From Centroberyx gerrardi (lineage: Eukaryota; Chordata; Actinopteri; Beryciformes; Berycidae), in the NCBI RefSeq assembly GCF_048128805.1, contig NC_136017.1, positions 15,357,807-15,421,806 of the forward strand: DNA of 64,000 nucleotides, given 5' to 3'. Position 1 is the first letter of the stretch. Each line of letters starts with the position of its first letter. The translations under genes and the position numbers were made by a program. This document shows, in pieces, positions 50,668 to 63,030 of this stretch. The notes beneath the pieces were generated by a model. It saw only the letters and a list, made by a program, of their open reading frames with translations, was not told where the DNA came from and ran no database searches.

Positions 50668-51321
50668 TACTTTGGTTGCATTGAGTGTATTGTATTTGTA
50701 GCATGTTACATGTATACTTTTTTCTATTATAATGTGCTCCAGTAAATTATCTTTTGCTTTTTTCTATTAAAAATACTCCTTATACTCTTTCTAGTCTTCC
50801 TGCGATTGATACTCCTGAACATATTACTTTCACATCTTAGCAACCAATAAGTTCATGCTCTGAGGAATCACATTCATTTTCTCCATATCTTTTTAAATCT
50901 TAATCAAGCTCTACTTCTACTGTCAGTCTTCATACATACTTCTCAACTTTGCACTCTGTCTCAATGTACTGTTTCTTCTAACATTGTTTTCACTGTTTTT
51001 CCTTTTTCATTTTTTGAACTTTTACCCACTTTTTGCTTCCAACTGTAAATACTCCCACTTACTACTTCCCTGCTTTATCACTCATTTTACACTTTTGAAT
51101 CACTTCTTTCCTGCTTCCACTTTTCTTACTTTTTCTGTTTTTTCTATTCAAAATACACCTTCTACTCTCCCTACACATAAGCATTCCTAGATTATTATTT
51201 TTTTTTTTTTTACTTATTACCATTATTACATTTTTGTACATTTATAAAATTCTCACTCCTCAAACTTTCAAACAAATTATTCTTCTCAAAGCCTTGTCTT
51301 TTTTGTGTTTTGTCTTTCATT

Positions 51322-51580
51322 GGGGGATCCTCCATCCATCCCTCCCTCCCTCCCGGTCTCAGTGAGACTGGGGCAGCCCTGGCCCAGTTTGGCTAGCCTG
51401 ACTGCAAGGAGGATTCCCCTACTTTGGTTGCATGCATTACGTGTATACTTTTTTCTATTATAATGTGCTCCAGTAAATCATCTTTTGCTTTTTCTATTAA
51501 AAATACTCCTTATCCTCTTTCTAGTCTTCCTGTGATTGATACTCCTGAATATACTACTTTCACACCTTAGCAACAAATAA
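51322..51580. repeat. Direct repeat of the 50.57-50.84 kb block
   Basis: Same inverted-repeat unit (right arm with one change, GGAGGATTCCCC), followed by ATAATGTGCTCCAGTAAATC and TCTTTCTAGTCTTCCTG as in the first copy. It is part of the Helentron 3' flank. Confidence 0.7.
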
Positions 51581-51982
51581 GTTATGTTTTGTTTTGTCTT
51601 TCATTGAGTTTTTATTGTTTTTTGCTTTTTTGCTAGGTTACTCCTCTCTTCAAACTTTCAAACCTTTTTCTTAAAACCTTTTTCTGAAGTAATTGCAATT
51701 AATTGAAGAGGGTGTCTTACACACTTTTTACTTCTCTCAGACTCAACCATTTATCTTTCTACCTCTCTCCCTCTTTCCATCATTCTTTCAAAAACTTCAC
51801 TGCCATGGATTTATACATACATATGCTCATTGTATTTCAATAATGCAATCCTATCAACATTCATCATGTCCCAATTTTGTCAATTATAATGTGCTCCAGT
51901 GCATTTGTGCTTTCAAAGTCTGTTATTTTTTTTGTTTCTTTTACACTCAGTCACTAAATATGTTTTTTTTTTTTTTTTTTTT

Positions 51983-54900
51983 TTACATCATGTTAGGGGA
52001 TATTACACAGTATACAGGAAGGTGATAACTGTGATAGCTTTGCAGTATACCAGATTGGAGACAATACTGTGGTCGAGACATGAAAATGGGGTCCAACAGT
52101 GTATTCTTTTCAGTGGTCGCAGGAGTGATCAGTTGTGTATATCCTCTCGATTGAAACAGTTCAAATATTGGCTTCCTTGTGTTGGATAATAGATCTTCAT
52201 TAAAGTCTCCACACAATATGGTTGGGTGATCCATGATCTCTACAGAGTCCAACAGGCTTTCCAGGTTTGACAGGAATGATCCAACTCTGTAGTCTGGCGG
52301 TCTGTACACGGCAGCAATCAGTATATTCAGCGGGGCTTCAACCTTGACAAGCACAAACTCAAGATCAGTTACATTCTGTATGTACTTCTTTTCATGGACT
52401 TGAAGATGACTTTTTACATAAACAGCAACTCCACCACCATCTTTTTCAACCATTTCAGCACAGTTTGTGTATGAAAGATGTCTGTTACGTTTAAACATAT
52501 TGTAGCCTTCCAAATGGAGACTGTCAGCAACAAAGGAACCTCGCAACTTAGTTTCTGTTAGGCACAAAACATCTGCAAGACACAGTTCATGATGGCTCTT
52601 AATGTCACTGACATGGGCTGGCAGTCCTTCTGTGTTATGATGAATAACGGTGAGTGTGTCAGGCCTGTTTAATGTTTGCGTGATTTGAAGAAGAGGCATT
52701 ACATCGTCAAAGCTGGCTTGTCTCATGCTCTCGAGGGCAGCAGTGATTTCAGGGTTGGCGTATATTTTCTTCTCATCCATGTCAATAATGTGCATTCCAC
52801 TGAGAGAGGTTACTCTGCTGAGAGCTACATAGGCCATACCGTGTACAAATATGTTTTTTAGTGAAACCACAGCAGATGAGGTTGTCATGCCTTGAACCTT
52901 GTGCATTGTACAGCCAAATGCAAGCTTCATGGGAAACTGTCTTCGTACTACTCCTTTCTGCCTCAGATTCTCCTCTACTCTCTCTATGTACACCACATTA
53001 TCAGATCCTCCAGGTGCTTTATTACGCTGTGTCCGTCCTGCATTTTCATTGTCCAGCTCAAGTCCAAGCATATGCACATGTGTAACACTGTCTTTTTCAC
53101 AGGTCACTATTCTGACAATTTTACCAAATGAGCCATTCACTAGTCCATCGTCCACATCAATATTTCTGGTGAGCATAACACGAGCACCCTCTGCAACTTG
53201 TAGTTTGTCTGGTAACTCCTGCTTAGTTCCTTGACAGGGTTTGGCTCGTCTTGCCATTCTTCCAGTTCGTGGGTCCTTTCTATAGTCGTCTGCATCAATG
53301 TTTGTGACATGAGAGTGAAGCAGAGCTAATGTTGTGGAGTTGTGTTCATCTACCTGCTTATTAGTTGCAAAAATGTGCAGTACATCATTTGGACAAAGTG
53401 CTGGTTCAGTGATGGCTTGTGAAAGCAAAGCTCTATCTGCTTCAGACAATGCATCTGTCTTTTGTTTCACACGGATCCTGTTCAACATCTCAGCAAAGGC
53501 GACATCGTTCTTCTGGCGCATTATCTTTGTCAGTGTGATCATCTGAAATCGGTCCCGCCAGAGGTCGATCTGACACGGTTCATACACACAGAGAGGTTTA
53601 GCCTGTCCAAGTGGTGGTAGCTGGTAGAAGTCTCCGACAGCGAGTACTGACATTCCTCCGAAAGGCTTTTGAATTCCTTTGATTTGTTTAAGTCTCATAT
53701 CCACATAGGCAAAGAGAGGCTTTGAGACCATGGACACTTCATCAATGACAATAATTTCAGCATTTGAAATCTCTGCCCTGACTTCATCCAGTGCATTGCC
53801 AAGTCCTTGGAAGGGAGGTTTTAGGCTTCTCGGTAGCTTGAGGATGGAATGCAAAGTTTTGCCTGAGATATTAAAAGCTGCAGTACCAGTGAATGCGGTT
53901 AACAGCACAGTAGGCTTTGATATGTCTGTATCTTCACAACGTCTCCGCCATGCACATAGTATCTTGGATGCCTCAGAATGGATGCATTTTATAAGGTGGG
54001 ACTTCCCTGTTCCAGCACCGCCATTAATGTAGTAGAAAAACTGATCTGGATTCAGGCCACACACACGCTTTATGCACCAGTCTCTAACGGTGTAGAATAT
54101 GGATGCTTGTTTCTGGTTCAGACTTTGATACATTTGACGTATCACTGCAGAGTCAACCGGAGGGGCCTCGATCATAGGTACTGTTCCTGTTCTTGCTTCA
54201 GACCGAACTCTATACTCTGGCACATCTTCTTGTTCATTTTGGTTATCAGACGGTCCCGCTTCAAGTTCTGCAATACATTCCAACCTCACTACTTCAGATT
54301 CAGGGGCCAGGTTACACCATTCATCACGTATGGGTCCATTCTTTTCAAACTCCTCAATGGCACTCTCAATCTCTTTACTGTGTTGCTCATATTCATGTCT
54401 CTTGTCCTTGACAATTTCGTACACAGATTGGATATGGTCTGAACCTGGTAGCTGAACACACGCATTAGTGTAGAAGGACTGGTATGTAGGGAACCACTGA
54501 CTTTTTAGCTGTGCCTCTGACCGGTATGGGAGGTAAAGTTTAAGTAATGTGCCACAAAATTTCTCGGGATTCTTTTCTGGTGAGAAGCGGTGATATCTTA
54601 TGACGGCGGGCTTGCCTTTCGTTCTCCTTTGAACAAATCCCAACTCATTCAGGAGGGGCAGAACACCTTTACCATTTGTCTGTTTGCCATAGACAATCCT
54701 GCAGGTGGAAGCAAAATCAGCCAAGCACATTTTTTCAAACTCCAGTGTTTCAGGTCTGGCTTTGTATTTTTCTGTTAAGCCTGTCATCCACACATTGTCT
54801 GAGTCTGGCATTGTGCTCTCCAGGTATGAGATGGGATGACTCATTTTCACTGCATTGTCATCTGTTGGTACGAAAATGACACTCCGTGAACATTTCCTCA

Positions 54901-57900
54901 TGTTTATACTGCATGCACGAGTTACACACTCCTGAGCACTGACCTCTCTCTTTTTGGAATATGCCTGCATGATTTGCATCATTTCCTCACATTCATTCAC
55001 GTTGTCTTGATTTGAGTTTTGAATGAGTGTTTTGAGATAGTCGCTCATGCCATGCTCTGCCTTGGTGATGTAGGATGTGATGTACATGATACATGAGTAG
55101 GGGTTAAGGATGTACTGGATATCAATGTTGGCATCCCAGGCATCAAGAAGATGAGGATTGTATCCATTTACCCAGCAGTCCTTTGGATCACGTTTCATTA
55201 TAACCACACTGGCGTTGGTCAGCGCATGTAGGGATCGTTCATACTCTTCGTAGCTTAAATTACACTTTGCCAGTACCTGCGGTAAATTCAGGGATGCGGT
55301 TGTAGGGTCACTGAGCAACTCAGTCAATGGTCTGAGCTTCCTCTTTGCTGCAGTCAACACTGCGGTATCAGTATGTTCTCCAGGCCTTGTTATGGTTGTT
55401 TCTTTGGCAGGTGGTTTGGGGAATCCAAATCGGCAGGTCGACCTGTTATTTTTATGACATGACTTGGAGTGGTTTTTGCTGTGCATCTGAACTTCTGTCA
55501 CCTTCCTGTACAGTTCTGGTTGTGTATTTGGGTCAGGCAGTTGAGCTGTTATGTATTGACAAATGAAATTACACACAGTCTCATCAGAGTCTTCATCAAA
55601 AACAGGTGCTCCCTCTACCCATATGAGGCAGTGTATGTGTGGGCTTCCTCTGTGCTGAAATTCCAGTCTGTAAAAGTAGTCAACAACCTTGCCAAGGGGC
55701 TGTGCAGGGGACAGGATCAAATCTCTGAATAATGCATCGACACGTTTATCGAACATGCGCATTGTTGTGACAGGATTGCTTCGTAATATTTCACACTTTG
55801 TAGCCCAGTCAAGCTCCTCAAAATTAACCTGTTCGCCTTGTTGTGTCTTTATTGCTTCAATAACTTCAGGCCATCTCATCTCTGCTGCACTGAATGTACA
55901 GAAAAAGGTAGGACTTCCCAGCTGTCTGATCATAGCAAAGAGATCTCTTGTGGTTTTCTCCCAGTAAGCCGGGGTCCCTCTCAGTGGCTGCATGAATCTG
56001 ACTGCGTCTTTGTTCCGCACCAGTTTTTCAACCTCACGTTTATCTTGTAACATGCGAGAGGTTATTCTACGTCCGTCTCGGGTCTCAGGCCTTCCTTTAC
56101 GTAACTGTATCCTCATACTGGAAGTGGCTGAATGTATTTCTGTAACAAACTGTGCAAAGAACAAGTAATTTGTGTCTCTGGCAAAACGATCGTCAACACA
56201 GAGAAGCCTTGATTTGAAGTAACTGCTCGGTGTTAATTTTTTATGTCTGTTGTCATCCAGTGTGTTTTCACCAGTGGGGAACTGAACAGGGAAAGCCATG
56301 GCCTCCAGTTTAGGTGTTCTGAAAAAGCTGACTGGCTGCTGTCCTTCTGCGGGGGCAACACAGTAGATTCCTCCACTAAAACTTAATATCTCTTCTGAAA
56401 CATCAACTGGCTGAAGGCATGATTCTAAAGCAATACCACCATTGGGCTGATCACCATCCTGTTCTGTATCATCTGACTGCTCTTCACAAGGCGGGATTTG
56501 AATACTTGGTTGCTCATCGTCATGATCGTTTTGTGACTCACACATTGCACTGCGCTCACACCTGTCAATGTCCATCAAATCATCTTCATCATAATCATTG
56601 TCCTCTATGTTTTCATCCACATCACTATCATCTTCCTCATTGTGTAGTGTTGGATCACATAACTCAGCTTCATCTCTGATAGTTATGTCCTCATACTGTG
56701 GATGGATCTCTTTCAGCTTACCCAATGCTCGCACAAGTTTACACCAAGTTACGGTCTGAAATATTTGATGTCCTTTGTAGCACAATCGTCTCTTCAACTT
56801 CACTCTCATAACTTGAGACTCACTTGTCAGTCTGGGTAAAGCATTGACTGTCTCTTCTACTTCGGACGGCACACACACCACATTACCACGTATTGCTCTC
56901 TGTTGGCCCTTAGGAAGAGGGATAATTTTAGCAAATGCTATGTACTTGGCTATGAGATGTCTTTCCAATATGTTCAGATCAGTTAATTCAGGTGGAATTT
57001 GTGCCAGCTCCAAGTTATTAGCCACAGCAAGGGACGGCATGCTTCCATTCTTAACATAATCATGGCAAGTGTAACAGATCCACTCTTTCCTTCTCTCATT
57101 TGGGACTCTGCACTGTTGTAACTGTTGGCATTCATCATCACAAACATGAACAAACTTTCCTGTCAGGCAAGTTTCAACAACATCTGGTTTTTTGACATAA
57201 TTTGACCTGATGCAGGGTCGTACTTGATTTGGAAACAATGCTCGATGACAGACCGTGCATATGTAAGTCGGGCTATTTTTAATCTGTGACTGGAAAACTG
57301 ATATAGCCTTTTTGATCAAACAGTTATCTCTCTGAAGTGTTTGTTCACTCTGAAGTGTTTGTTTATCTTGCCTATTTATCCGTCTGTATTTTTGTTTTAT
57401 TTTCATTGCACATCGCATGTTATGAGTGATCCTAAATGCAAGGTTATTTCTGTACTTGTTTCGCATTAGTTGTTTCATGATTCGCTTCTGTTTAAGTCTG
57501 AATGCTTGATCATTTGCATAACGACGAGTAATATTACGCTTATGTTTCTTTCTAAATTCAGCATCTTGATTGTAGCGATTGCTAATATAACCCTTCTGCC
57601 TTTTTTTAAACTCAGCATCTTGATTGTAGCGATTGCTAATATAAGCCTTCTGCCTTTTTTTAAACTCAGCATCTTGATTGTAGCGATTGCTAATATAAGC
57701 CTTCTGCCTTTTTTTAAACTCAGCATCTTGATTGTAGCGATTGCTAATATAACCCTTCTGCCTTTTTTTAAACTCAGCATCTTGATTGTAGCGATTGCTA
57801 ATATAACCCTTCTGCCTTTTTTTAAACTCAGCATCTTGACTGTAACGACACAATGTGTAAGACTTTTTCTTTTCTTTATACATTTCATCTGTAGCATACT

Positions 57901-59122
57901 TTTCCCTCTCTTTCATTTTTTGATTCTCCCTTCTTTGTATTTTTATTTTATTTTCTAAAGGCTTTGCCCTCCTCAGAATTTTTTTCCTTTGATGTTTATT
58001 AAGTTTTGAGAGTTCAGATATAGGACCCTTTGACAGAATGTTACTGGAGATTTCCTGCATCATCTTTTCAGAGAAATCAGTGACAGCAGTATTTGTGTTT
58101 GGAGCAGTTAATTTTAAGGTTGAGTCACTGTGAGAAGCCTCATGTGATGGGAGGGAAATCAGGTCAGATGGACTTGACACTTCTTGTTCAGTTTGGGTAA
58201 CGGGCATGATGTGAATCTCCTGCTCTCTTGGTGATACAATGGCAGTGTCTGTGGTACCGTCTGTGTATGACATACTGTCATCCAGGTTGGGCTGGTCAAC
58301 ACTGTAAAATAGCACCATCAGCTCATACTGACTTGTTGTTGATGTGTATAACACATTGCGACATTCAACGAGTCTCTGAATCATATCACTCAAATGTGTG
58401 AAAGTCAGCATTACAGCAGTGCCAGTATTGAATGGGTCACGTTGAAGACCATCAGCGCCTCTGGAGTGTGGATCAAAGAAACCATACCTCCCTGACCTGT
58501 CCCTGAACACAGCAATACATACACCATTCATTATCAGCAATGCATAGTTCACGTCTGATGCCAAACACTGAAGTCTTTCTGCAAGGTTCAGGTAGTCGTC
58601 TGCAGCCTCTGGCACAGGTGCCCTGAATGTGCCGTACTTGGAAAGTTGCTTTGTCACGCTGTATTCGTGTGTGCGTGCGGAAACTCTGTCTGGAAGCTCA
58701 TCAGTAGCCAAAAAGTACTGAGCAGTAGCACTATCATTCCTGACCTGAGTATACATCACATCTCCCTTATCCAACACAAGATCAAGGTCTACACGTGTGA
58801 GGTCTTCATTCTCATGAAGGAATGCAAGAAAACTTAGTGAGTTACAGGTACACTGCTTATTCCTGGAAAACTCGTGGTATCGATGAGAAGCTTGACTACG
58901 GGATGCTACAACACTTGTGACATCAGATCGACTGCCCTGTTGTCCACTGTCAGCATGAGAAGGCCCTCTGTGACATCTCTTTACACTACCAGGATAAGAC
59001 ACCTCTCTGCTACTCTGAGGACCAAGAGACTCTGCTTGTTGAATTGGTGTCCCACAGTCAGGTAGATCCAACTTCTGCCAGCGCACTTTTGCAGATTGAG
59101 CTCTCTTACTTTTTCTTGGCAT
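51983..59122 (-). CDS. Helentron Rep-helicase-endonuclease polyprotein
   Basis: Positions count from the upstream Met (59140); the likelier start is Met7 ([16 protein letters not shown], 59122). The frame has no stop for 2,385 codons. In order: a cysteine-protease-like region (QCTCNSL 96-102, FDPHS 222-226); basic 18-residue tandem repeats (433-522); paired cysteines CTVC, CDDEC and CYTC (628-692) before a DUF6570-like region; an acidic stretch (about 834-858); the Helitron N-terminal domain and HUH nuclease ([14 protein letters not shown], 1161-1174) with two tyrosines in MYITSYITK (Y1353, Y1357); a PIF1-like helicase (GGAGTGKS 1707-1714, IVIDEVSM 1797-1804, GDFYQLPP 1836-1843, MHKVQGMT 2079-2086); and an EEP endonuclease (LTETKL, VYRPP, GDFNED). 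It drives rolling-circle transposition in the nucleus. The final SDH motif reads SYH (Tyr2372). Confidence 0.92.
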   Translation of the reverse strand: MPRKSKRAQSAKVRWQKLDLPDCGTPIQQAESLGPQSSREVSYPGSVKRCHRGPSHADSGQQGSRSDVTSVVASRSQASHRYHEFSRNKQCTCNSLSFLAFLHENEDLTRVDLDLVLDKGDVMYTQVRNDSATAQYFLATDELPDRVSARTHEYSVTKQLSKYGTFRAPVPEAADDYLNLAERLQCLASDVNYALLIMNGVCIAVFRDRSGRYGFFDPHSRGADGLQRDPFNTGTAVMLTFTHLSDMIQRLVECRNVLYTSTTSQYELMVLFYSVDQPNLDDSMSYTDGTTDTAIVSPREQEIHIMPVTQTEQEVSSPSDLISLPSHEASHSDSTLKLTAPNTNTAVTDFSEKMMQEISSNILSKGPISELSKLNKHQRKKILRRAKPLENKIKIQRRENQKMKEREKYATDEMYKEKKKSYTLCRYSQDAEFKKRQKGYISNRYNQDAEFKKRQKGYISNRYNQDAEFKKRQKAYISNRYNQDAEFKKRQKAYISNRYNQDAEFKKRQKGYISNRYNQDAEFRKKHKRNITRRYANDQAFRLKQKRIMKQLMRNKYRNNLAFRITHNMRCAMKIKQKYRRINRQDKQTLQSEQTLQRDNCLIKKAISVFQSQIKNSPTYICTVCHRALFPNQVRPCIRSNYVKKPDVVETCLTGKFVHVCDDECQQLQQCRVPNERRKEWICYTCHDYVKNGSMPSLAVANNLELAQIPPELTDLNILERHLIAKYIAFAKIIPLPKGQQRAIRGNVVCVPSEVEETVNALPRLTSESQVMRVKLKRRLCYKGHQIFQTVTWCKLVRALGKLKEIHPQYEDITIRDEAELCDPTLHNEEDDSDVDENIEDNDYDEDDLMDIDRCERSAMCESQNDHDDEQPSIQIPPCEEQSDDTEQDGDQPNGGIALESCLQPVDVSEEILSFSGGIYCVAPAEGQQPVSFFRTPKLEAMAFPVQFPTGENTLDDNRHKKLTPSSYFKSRLLCVDDRFARDTNYLFFAQFVTEIHSATSSMRIQLRKGRPETRDGRRITSRMLQDKREVEKLVRNKDAVRFMQPLRGTPAYWEKTTRDLFAMIRQLGSPTFFCTFSAAEMRWPEVIEAIKTQQGEQVNFEELDWATKCEILRSNPVTTMRMFDKRVDALFRDLILSPAQPLGKVVDYFYRLEFQHRGSPHIHCLIWVEGAPVFDEDSDETVCNFICQYITAQLPDPNTQPELYRKVTEVQMHSKNHSKSCHKNNRSTCRFGFPKPPAKETTITRPGEHTDTAVLTAAKRKLRPLTELLSDPTTASLNLPQVLAKCNLSYEEYERSLHALTNASVVIMKRDPKDCWVNGYNPHLLDAWDANIDIQYILNPYSCIMYITSYITKAEHGMSDYLKTLIQNSNQDNVNECEEMMQIMQAYSKKREVSAQECVTRACSINMRKCSRSVIFVPTDDNAVKMSHPISYLESTMPDSDNVWMTGLTEKYKARPETLEFEKMCLADFASTCRIVYGKQTNGKGVLPLLNELGFVQRRTKGKPAVIRYHRFSPEKNPEKFCGTLLKLYLPYRSEAQLKSQWFPTYQSFYTNACVQLPGSDHIQSVYEIVKDKRHEYEQHSKEIESAIEEFEKNGPIRDEWCNLAPESEVVRLECIAELEAGPSDNQNEQEDVPEYRVRSEARTGTVPMIEAPPVDSAVIRQMYQSLNQKQASIFYTVRDWCIKRVCGLNPDQFFYYINGGAGTGKSHLIKCIHSEASKILCAWRRRCEDTDISKPTVLLTAFTGTAAFNISGKTLHSILKLPRSLKPPFQGLGNALDEVRAEISNAEIIVIDEVSMVSKPLFAYVDMRLKQIKGIQKPFGGMSVLAVGDFYQLPPLGQAKPLCVYEPCQIDLWRDRFQMITLTKIMRQKNDVAFAEMLNRIRVKQKTDALSEADRALLSQAITEPALCPNDVLHIFATNKQVDEHNSTTLALLHSHVTNIDADDYRKDPRTGRMARRAKPCQGTKQELPDKLQVAEGARVMLTRNIDVDDGLVNGSFGKIVRIVTCEKDSVTHVHMLGLELDNENAGRTQRNKAPGGSDNVVYIERVEENLRQKGVVRRQFPMKLAFGCTMHKVQGMTTSSAVVSLKNIFVHGMAYVALSRVTSLSGMHIIDMDEKKIYANPEITAALESMRQASFDDVMPLLQITQTLNRPDTLTVIHHNTEGLPAHVSDIKSHHELCLADVLCLTETKLRGSFVADSLHLEGYNMFKRNRHLSYTNCAEMVEKDGGGVAVYVKSHLQVHEKKYIQNVTDLEFVLVKVEAPLNILIAAVYRPPDYRVGSFLSNLESLLDSVEIMDHPTILCGDFNEDLLSNTRKPIFELFQSRGYTQLITPATTEKNTLLDPIFMSRPQYCLQSGILQSYHSYHLPVYCVISPNMM
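57575..57844 (-). repeat. Five tandem 54-bp units inside the Helentron frame
   Basis: They encode five units of [18 protein letters not shown] (Gly/Ala variant at one position, one unit starting YSQ), flanked by degenerate units ([29 protein letters not shown]). Highly basic, possibly a nucleic-acid-binding region. The nucleotide copies are near identical, so they are recent. Confidence 0.9.
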
Positions 59123-60439
59123 GGTTGTTTGCACAAACACACAACTCTTTACAATTTTTCTTTTTTTTTATTCAATTCAGATGTAGAAATGGTTTACTCA
59201 ACGTTACTTCACTTACAATTATATGTATCAGGATAAATAGGCTAAAATTTCAAATTTTATGTGAGGTGAGTCAGCTATTTGTACAATATGGTAACAGAAA
59301 ATCAATAATACTTTGTAAATAGGTCAGCTGTATTCTTGTGTGGATAGCAGATAAATCAAGTAGTTTGATGAATAAATGAGCAAAGCAAAACAGATTTCTG
59401 GTCACTGTATTTTAGTGATTCAGGTCTAATAAATATGTGCTGTCAGCAGTTACATGTAGTAAAGATAAAGGCCTATATGCTATAATATACAACTGTAGGA
59501 TTGACAACTAGCACTTAGTAATAAGATGTATAATTTGCAATCAAATAGTTTTTGCAGCAAACTTGTCAGGTTACAATGCAGTGTGCAGATGTACTATACA
59601 ATGTGATGTAAATATAGAATGCTGTTTATTCAAACAAGTGGATTCTATTAAAAGACTGAGACTATAAAACACTGTATTTGGATATTGATCAGTAACAGAA
59701 TGTACTTTTGTAATATGACAAGCAGAAGTTTTATTTCTACTGTAGTCACAACAGTTCAAATGAAATCCGCTGACTTTAAATCTAAAGAACTACTTATCAA
59801 ACCAAATCAATATGCAGATGTGCTACATTCAGTTAAATAGCCTATATACACAATGTCAAATAGCAATATGGAGGTAAATGCAACAACTTCCTCTATCAAC
59901 AGCTCTGTATCAATTCTACCACCTGTTCACCAAAGCCAGGTATGTTTGTCTTCTTCCAGAGGACAGCCACTTCAGACAGGTCCAGTTCCTTCACCTTGCT
60001 GTGTGTCGTCTGTTATTACAGTATCTCAACAGCTATTCAGTGAAATGTAGACTGTATGTGGATGAACTAAAATCACTAATACAATGTATTTTTCTAATAT
60101 GGAAAACGATAATATTTCTAGTATAATTGCAACAGTATAAAATAAATATAATTCACTACACACAACTATAAAGAAATATTTCTCAGAACATATCAAAATG
60201 TTAATAATATGTCTTATACAATGTACATGTAAAACTAGACAGCAGTGGCTATTCAGATCAAACCGACAATAAAAGGAAGTAGTGAGAATTGTTAAAGGGC
60301 TGACTATAGCAGTTATTCTTCTGTGGTTCAAGAATTGGACAGCTGCAAATATTGCACTGAGGTGAATAGTGAGAAAGTAGCAGTTGACAATATTAAATTG
60401 ACAATAGACAGCAGTGACAGTAATTTCACTGTTGTAAAG

Positions 60440-60680
60440 TTGAAACGGCAGTTATTCCGTTGTGAGTTGGAATCAGAATCAAGTTGCAACGGCAGTTATT
60501 CCGTTGTGAGTTGTAATAAAGTTGCAACGGCAGTTATTCCGTTGTGAGTTGTAATCAGAGTCAGAATCAGAATAAAGTTGCTTTGTGAGTTATAATCAGA
60601 ATCAATCAGAATCAAAATCAGAAGAATCACGTTGCAACGGAAGTTATTCCGTTGTAAGTTGTAAGTTCCGAAGTAAGTTC
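60440..60680. repeat. Tandem repeat upstream of the Helentron frame
   Basis: AACGGCAGTTATTCCGTTGT, then GAGTTGTAATCAGAATC-type spacers, occurs about four times. It lies in the 5' flank of the element, 1.3-1.6 kb before the start codon. Confidence 0.8.
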
Positions 60681-60786
60681 CGAAGTGAAGCAGTCGAGGT
60701 CTCTCAAAACTGGAAGACAAAAAAACAAAAACAATATACATTATATCAGCACAGACAATTAAATATCATATACATATATTTTTCAT

Positions 60787-61810
60787 AAAGCTATTTAATT
60801 TCCTCTGCAGACATAATTTTCAATTGCCCAAGTCATCATTTATAATTAACATTAATGATTTACTTCAAAAACGTTGACTTTTGATTTGAAACAGCAAATT
60901 AACTAGTGTTTACTATGAGGACTTTTATTTTGAAACTGCACCGGACGTTGCCATACTATTATTTTTGGTAACTTTACACACACTATAGGCTGTCCGCTAG
61001 TGTTGCTGATAATATTACAATGCAAGAGGTTTCATCCACTTTAATCCAGTCACCTCTGGGTTACAGGCACGTCTCAGCAAGTGAAATCTGCAAATAAGGG
61101 ACAAGCAATAGTTAACATTGTGCAAGCACACATTCATACATTTGAGCTACTACCAGACAACATACAACCTGAATGCCAGACTATATAGCTGAGTTTCATG
61201 AAGTTATTTAACTTCCTCTGCAGCCATCATTTTCAATTGCCCAAATCATCGTTTATAATTGACATTAATGATTTGCTTGGAAAACTTTGACTTTTGCATT
61301 GAAACAGTAAATTAAGTCGTGTTTACTGCGGGGCTTTTATTTTGAAATTGCACCGGACGTAGCCTTACTATTATTGTCGTTAGCTTGACATGCGCTAAAC
61401 TAGCTAGCTGCTCAAACAGCAATGTTCTGTATAACGTAATTAGTCATAACAAGTAGTATTACGTTGTATTGTACGAGACATCCTGAACCTACGTTATGTT
61501 ATGTGCCACAGAATACCCCCGGTGCCAACCTTTCTGCGGTCTACAGTTCCGTTATTAACGTTAGAAATGCTGTACCGGATGTAGCCTCACTATTAGTTTC
61601 GGTAGCTTTACAAGCGCTAACTAGCTAGCTCCTCAACTAGCAGACAATGTTATGTATAATGTAATTAGGCTAACGTTTAGTGTTACACTGTATTGCGAGA
61701 CATAACGTTACTGAACCTACGTTATGTTATGTACCATAATACCCCCGGTTCCAACCGTTCGACAGGCTACGGTTCCGTTATTAACGTTAGCTAGTGCTAC
61801 GTAACCTTTA
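60787..61810. repeat. Multi-copy 5' flank blocks of the Helentron
   Basis: One block of about 200 bp (TTTCAATTGCCCAA, then TTTTATTTTGAAA, then TGCACCGGACGT) is present at 60787-60985 and 61198-61395. A second block (ACCGGATGTAGCC, then AACCTACGTTATGTTATGT, then GGTTCCGTTATTAACGTTAG) is present at about 61343-61565 and 61570-61805. It may hold the element promoter, but no TATA box was assigned. Confidence 0.7.
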
Positions 61811-62346
61811 GCTAGCGGCTAACTTGGCGAACCAGTAGAGAAAGCTCGAGTTTTTTTTTATTAGGGCCACCAAATGTTAGCAGATACACAGCTGATGACT
61901 TTCCAGATCTCTATTTTAATTCCCAGTTAATTTCCTTCGGTTAGTACTTAGTACAAAGTTCAAGAAAAAACAGTTAAAATTATACCTGCTTACTTACTTA
62001 CCTCAAGAGAATATTCTAAATGCCCGCGAAACTTTCCCAGCTCTCGTGCTCGATGTAGGCAGCATGATATGGGAAGAGGCTCCAGTGCGTAGTGATACAC
62101 TGGCGTTCTTCAGCAAACAAAATAGTTCCAATAATGTGAATCAAGCATCGGGAATACAGGGGGTATGGCCTCAGAAATTACCATAAGAGTTGAATTAACG
62201 CCTCTGTCACAGTCGAAAAATAACATAGCTTTTAAAAAGTAAGGTTAGTATCATGAGTTTTTAAGGGATTTGTTCATGAGTTGCTTCATAGACACTAGAA
62301 ATTAAGAGATTTTTTTATGCCTTTTGTACAGCTTTTCATTCTCTTT

Positions 62347-62355
62347 CTCTCTCTG

Positions 62356-62398
<43 letters not shown>

Positions 62399-62402
62399 GT
62401 CT
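62347..62402. repeat. (TATC)n microsatellite
   Basis: About 12 perfect TATC units in the Helentron 5' flank, followed by CT-rich sequence. Confidence 0.95.
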
Positions 62403-63030
62403 GTATCTGTCTCTCTTCTCTCTTTCTCTCTGTGTGTATACACTGTATATTACATTTTAGTACATTTCTAACATTATTACTTGTCACTTTTTTACTTTGT
62501 TTTTTCTACTGAATATATACCTACTCTTCATACTTCACCTTTCAGCTTTATATTTAACCCTTCCTACTCTTCCTACCAACTGCATATTTTTATACCTTTT
62601 TACTTCTTAGTATTGTTACATTTTAGTTTCTGCTACACTGCTGCTCTCTTACACATGCAGCTCTTCTGCTTATTTCACTCTTCTTCATTTCAACATGTCT
62701 TTTACATATTTTCATACCTTTTTACTTCTTAGTATTGTTACATTTTAGTACATTTTAGAACATTTCCACTCTATTTAACAGTAGTTTATGCTACACTGCT
62801 GCTCTCTTACACATGAAGCTCTTCTGCTTATTTCACTTCCTACTCTTCCTACCAACTGCATATTTTTATACCTTTTTACTTCTTAGTATTGGTACATTTT
62901 AGTACATTTTAGTACATTTCCACTGTATTTCACAGTAGTTTCTGCACTAAACTTTCTAAACTGCACCAGTGCCACAGTTTGCATGCTCAGCAATCACACG
63001 CATTTTCTCCAGAAAATGCACCTTTCTAGT

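Larger units (their letters stand above)
45511..63030 (-). mobile_element. Autonomous Helentron (Helitron2-class rolling-circle transposon), with nested element
   Basis: On the minus strand the 5' end is ACTAGAAAGGTGC followed by a hairpin (GCATTTTCT / AGAAAATGC, 63000-63019) and the subterminal repeat GTGTGATTGCTG (62988-62999). The 3' end is an 11-bp stem of TGTGATTGCTG and CAGCAATCACA with a 3-nt loop (45513-45537), preceded by an AAT microsatellite. The second arm of the 3' stem repeats the 5' subterminal block inverted, the known Helentron layout. Insertion between T and T fits (45510/45511 and 63030/63031). Removing the nested 1,858-bp copy leaves about 15.66 kb. One giant Rep-helicase-endonuclease frame occupies 51983-59122. 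The flanks (about 3.9 kb 5', 4.5 kb 3') are non-coding and full of internal repeats. The intact frame suggests recent activity. Confidence 0.9.

Noticed and set aside
57470..57958. Plus-strand 162-codon frame with repeated Leu-Pro-Phe-Phe-Lys units, and the regular 54-bp repeats as a CRISPR-like array
   Set aside because: It is the antisense of the 18-residue repeats of the Helentron protein; there are no variable spacers, and the context is eukaryotic.
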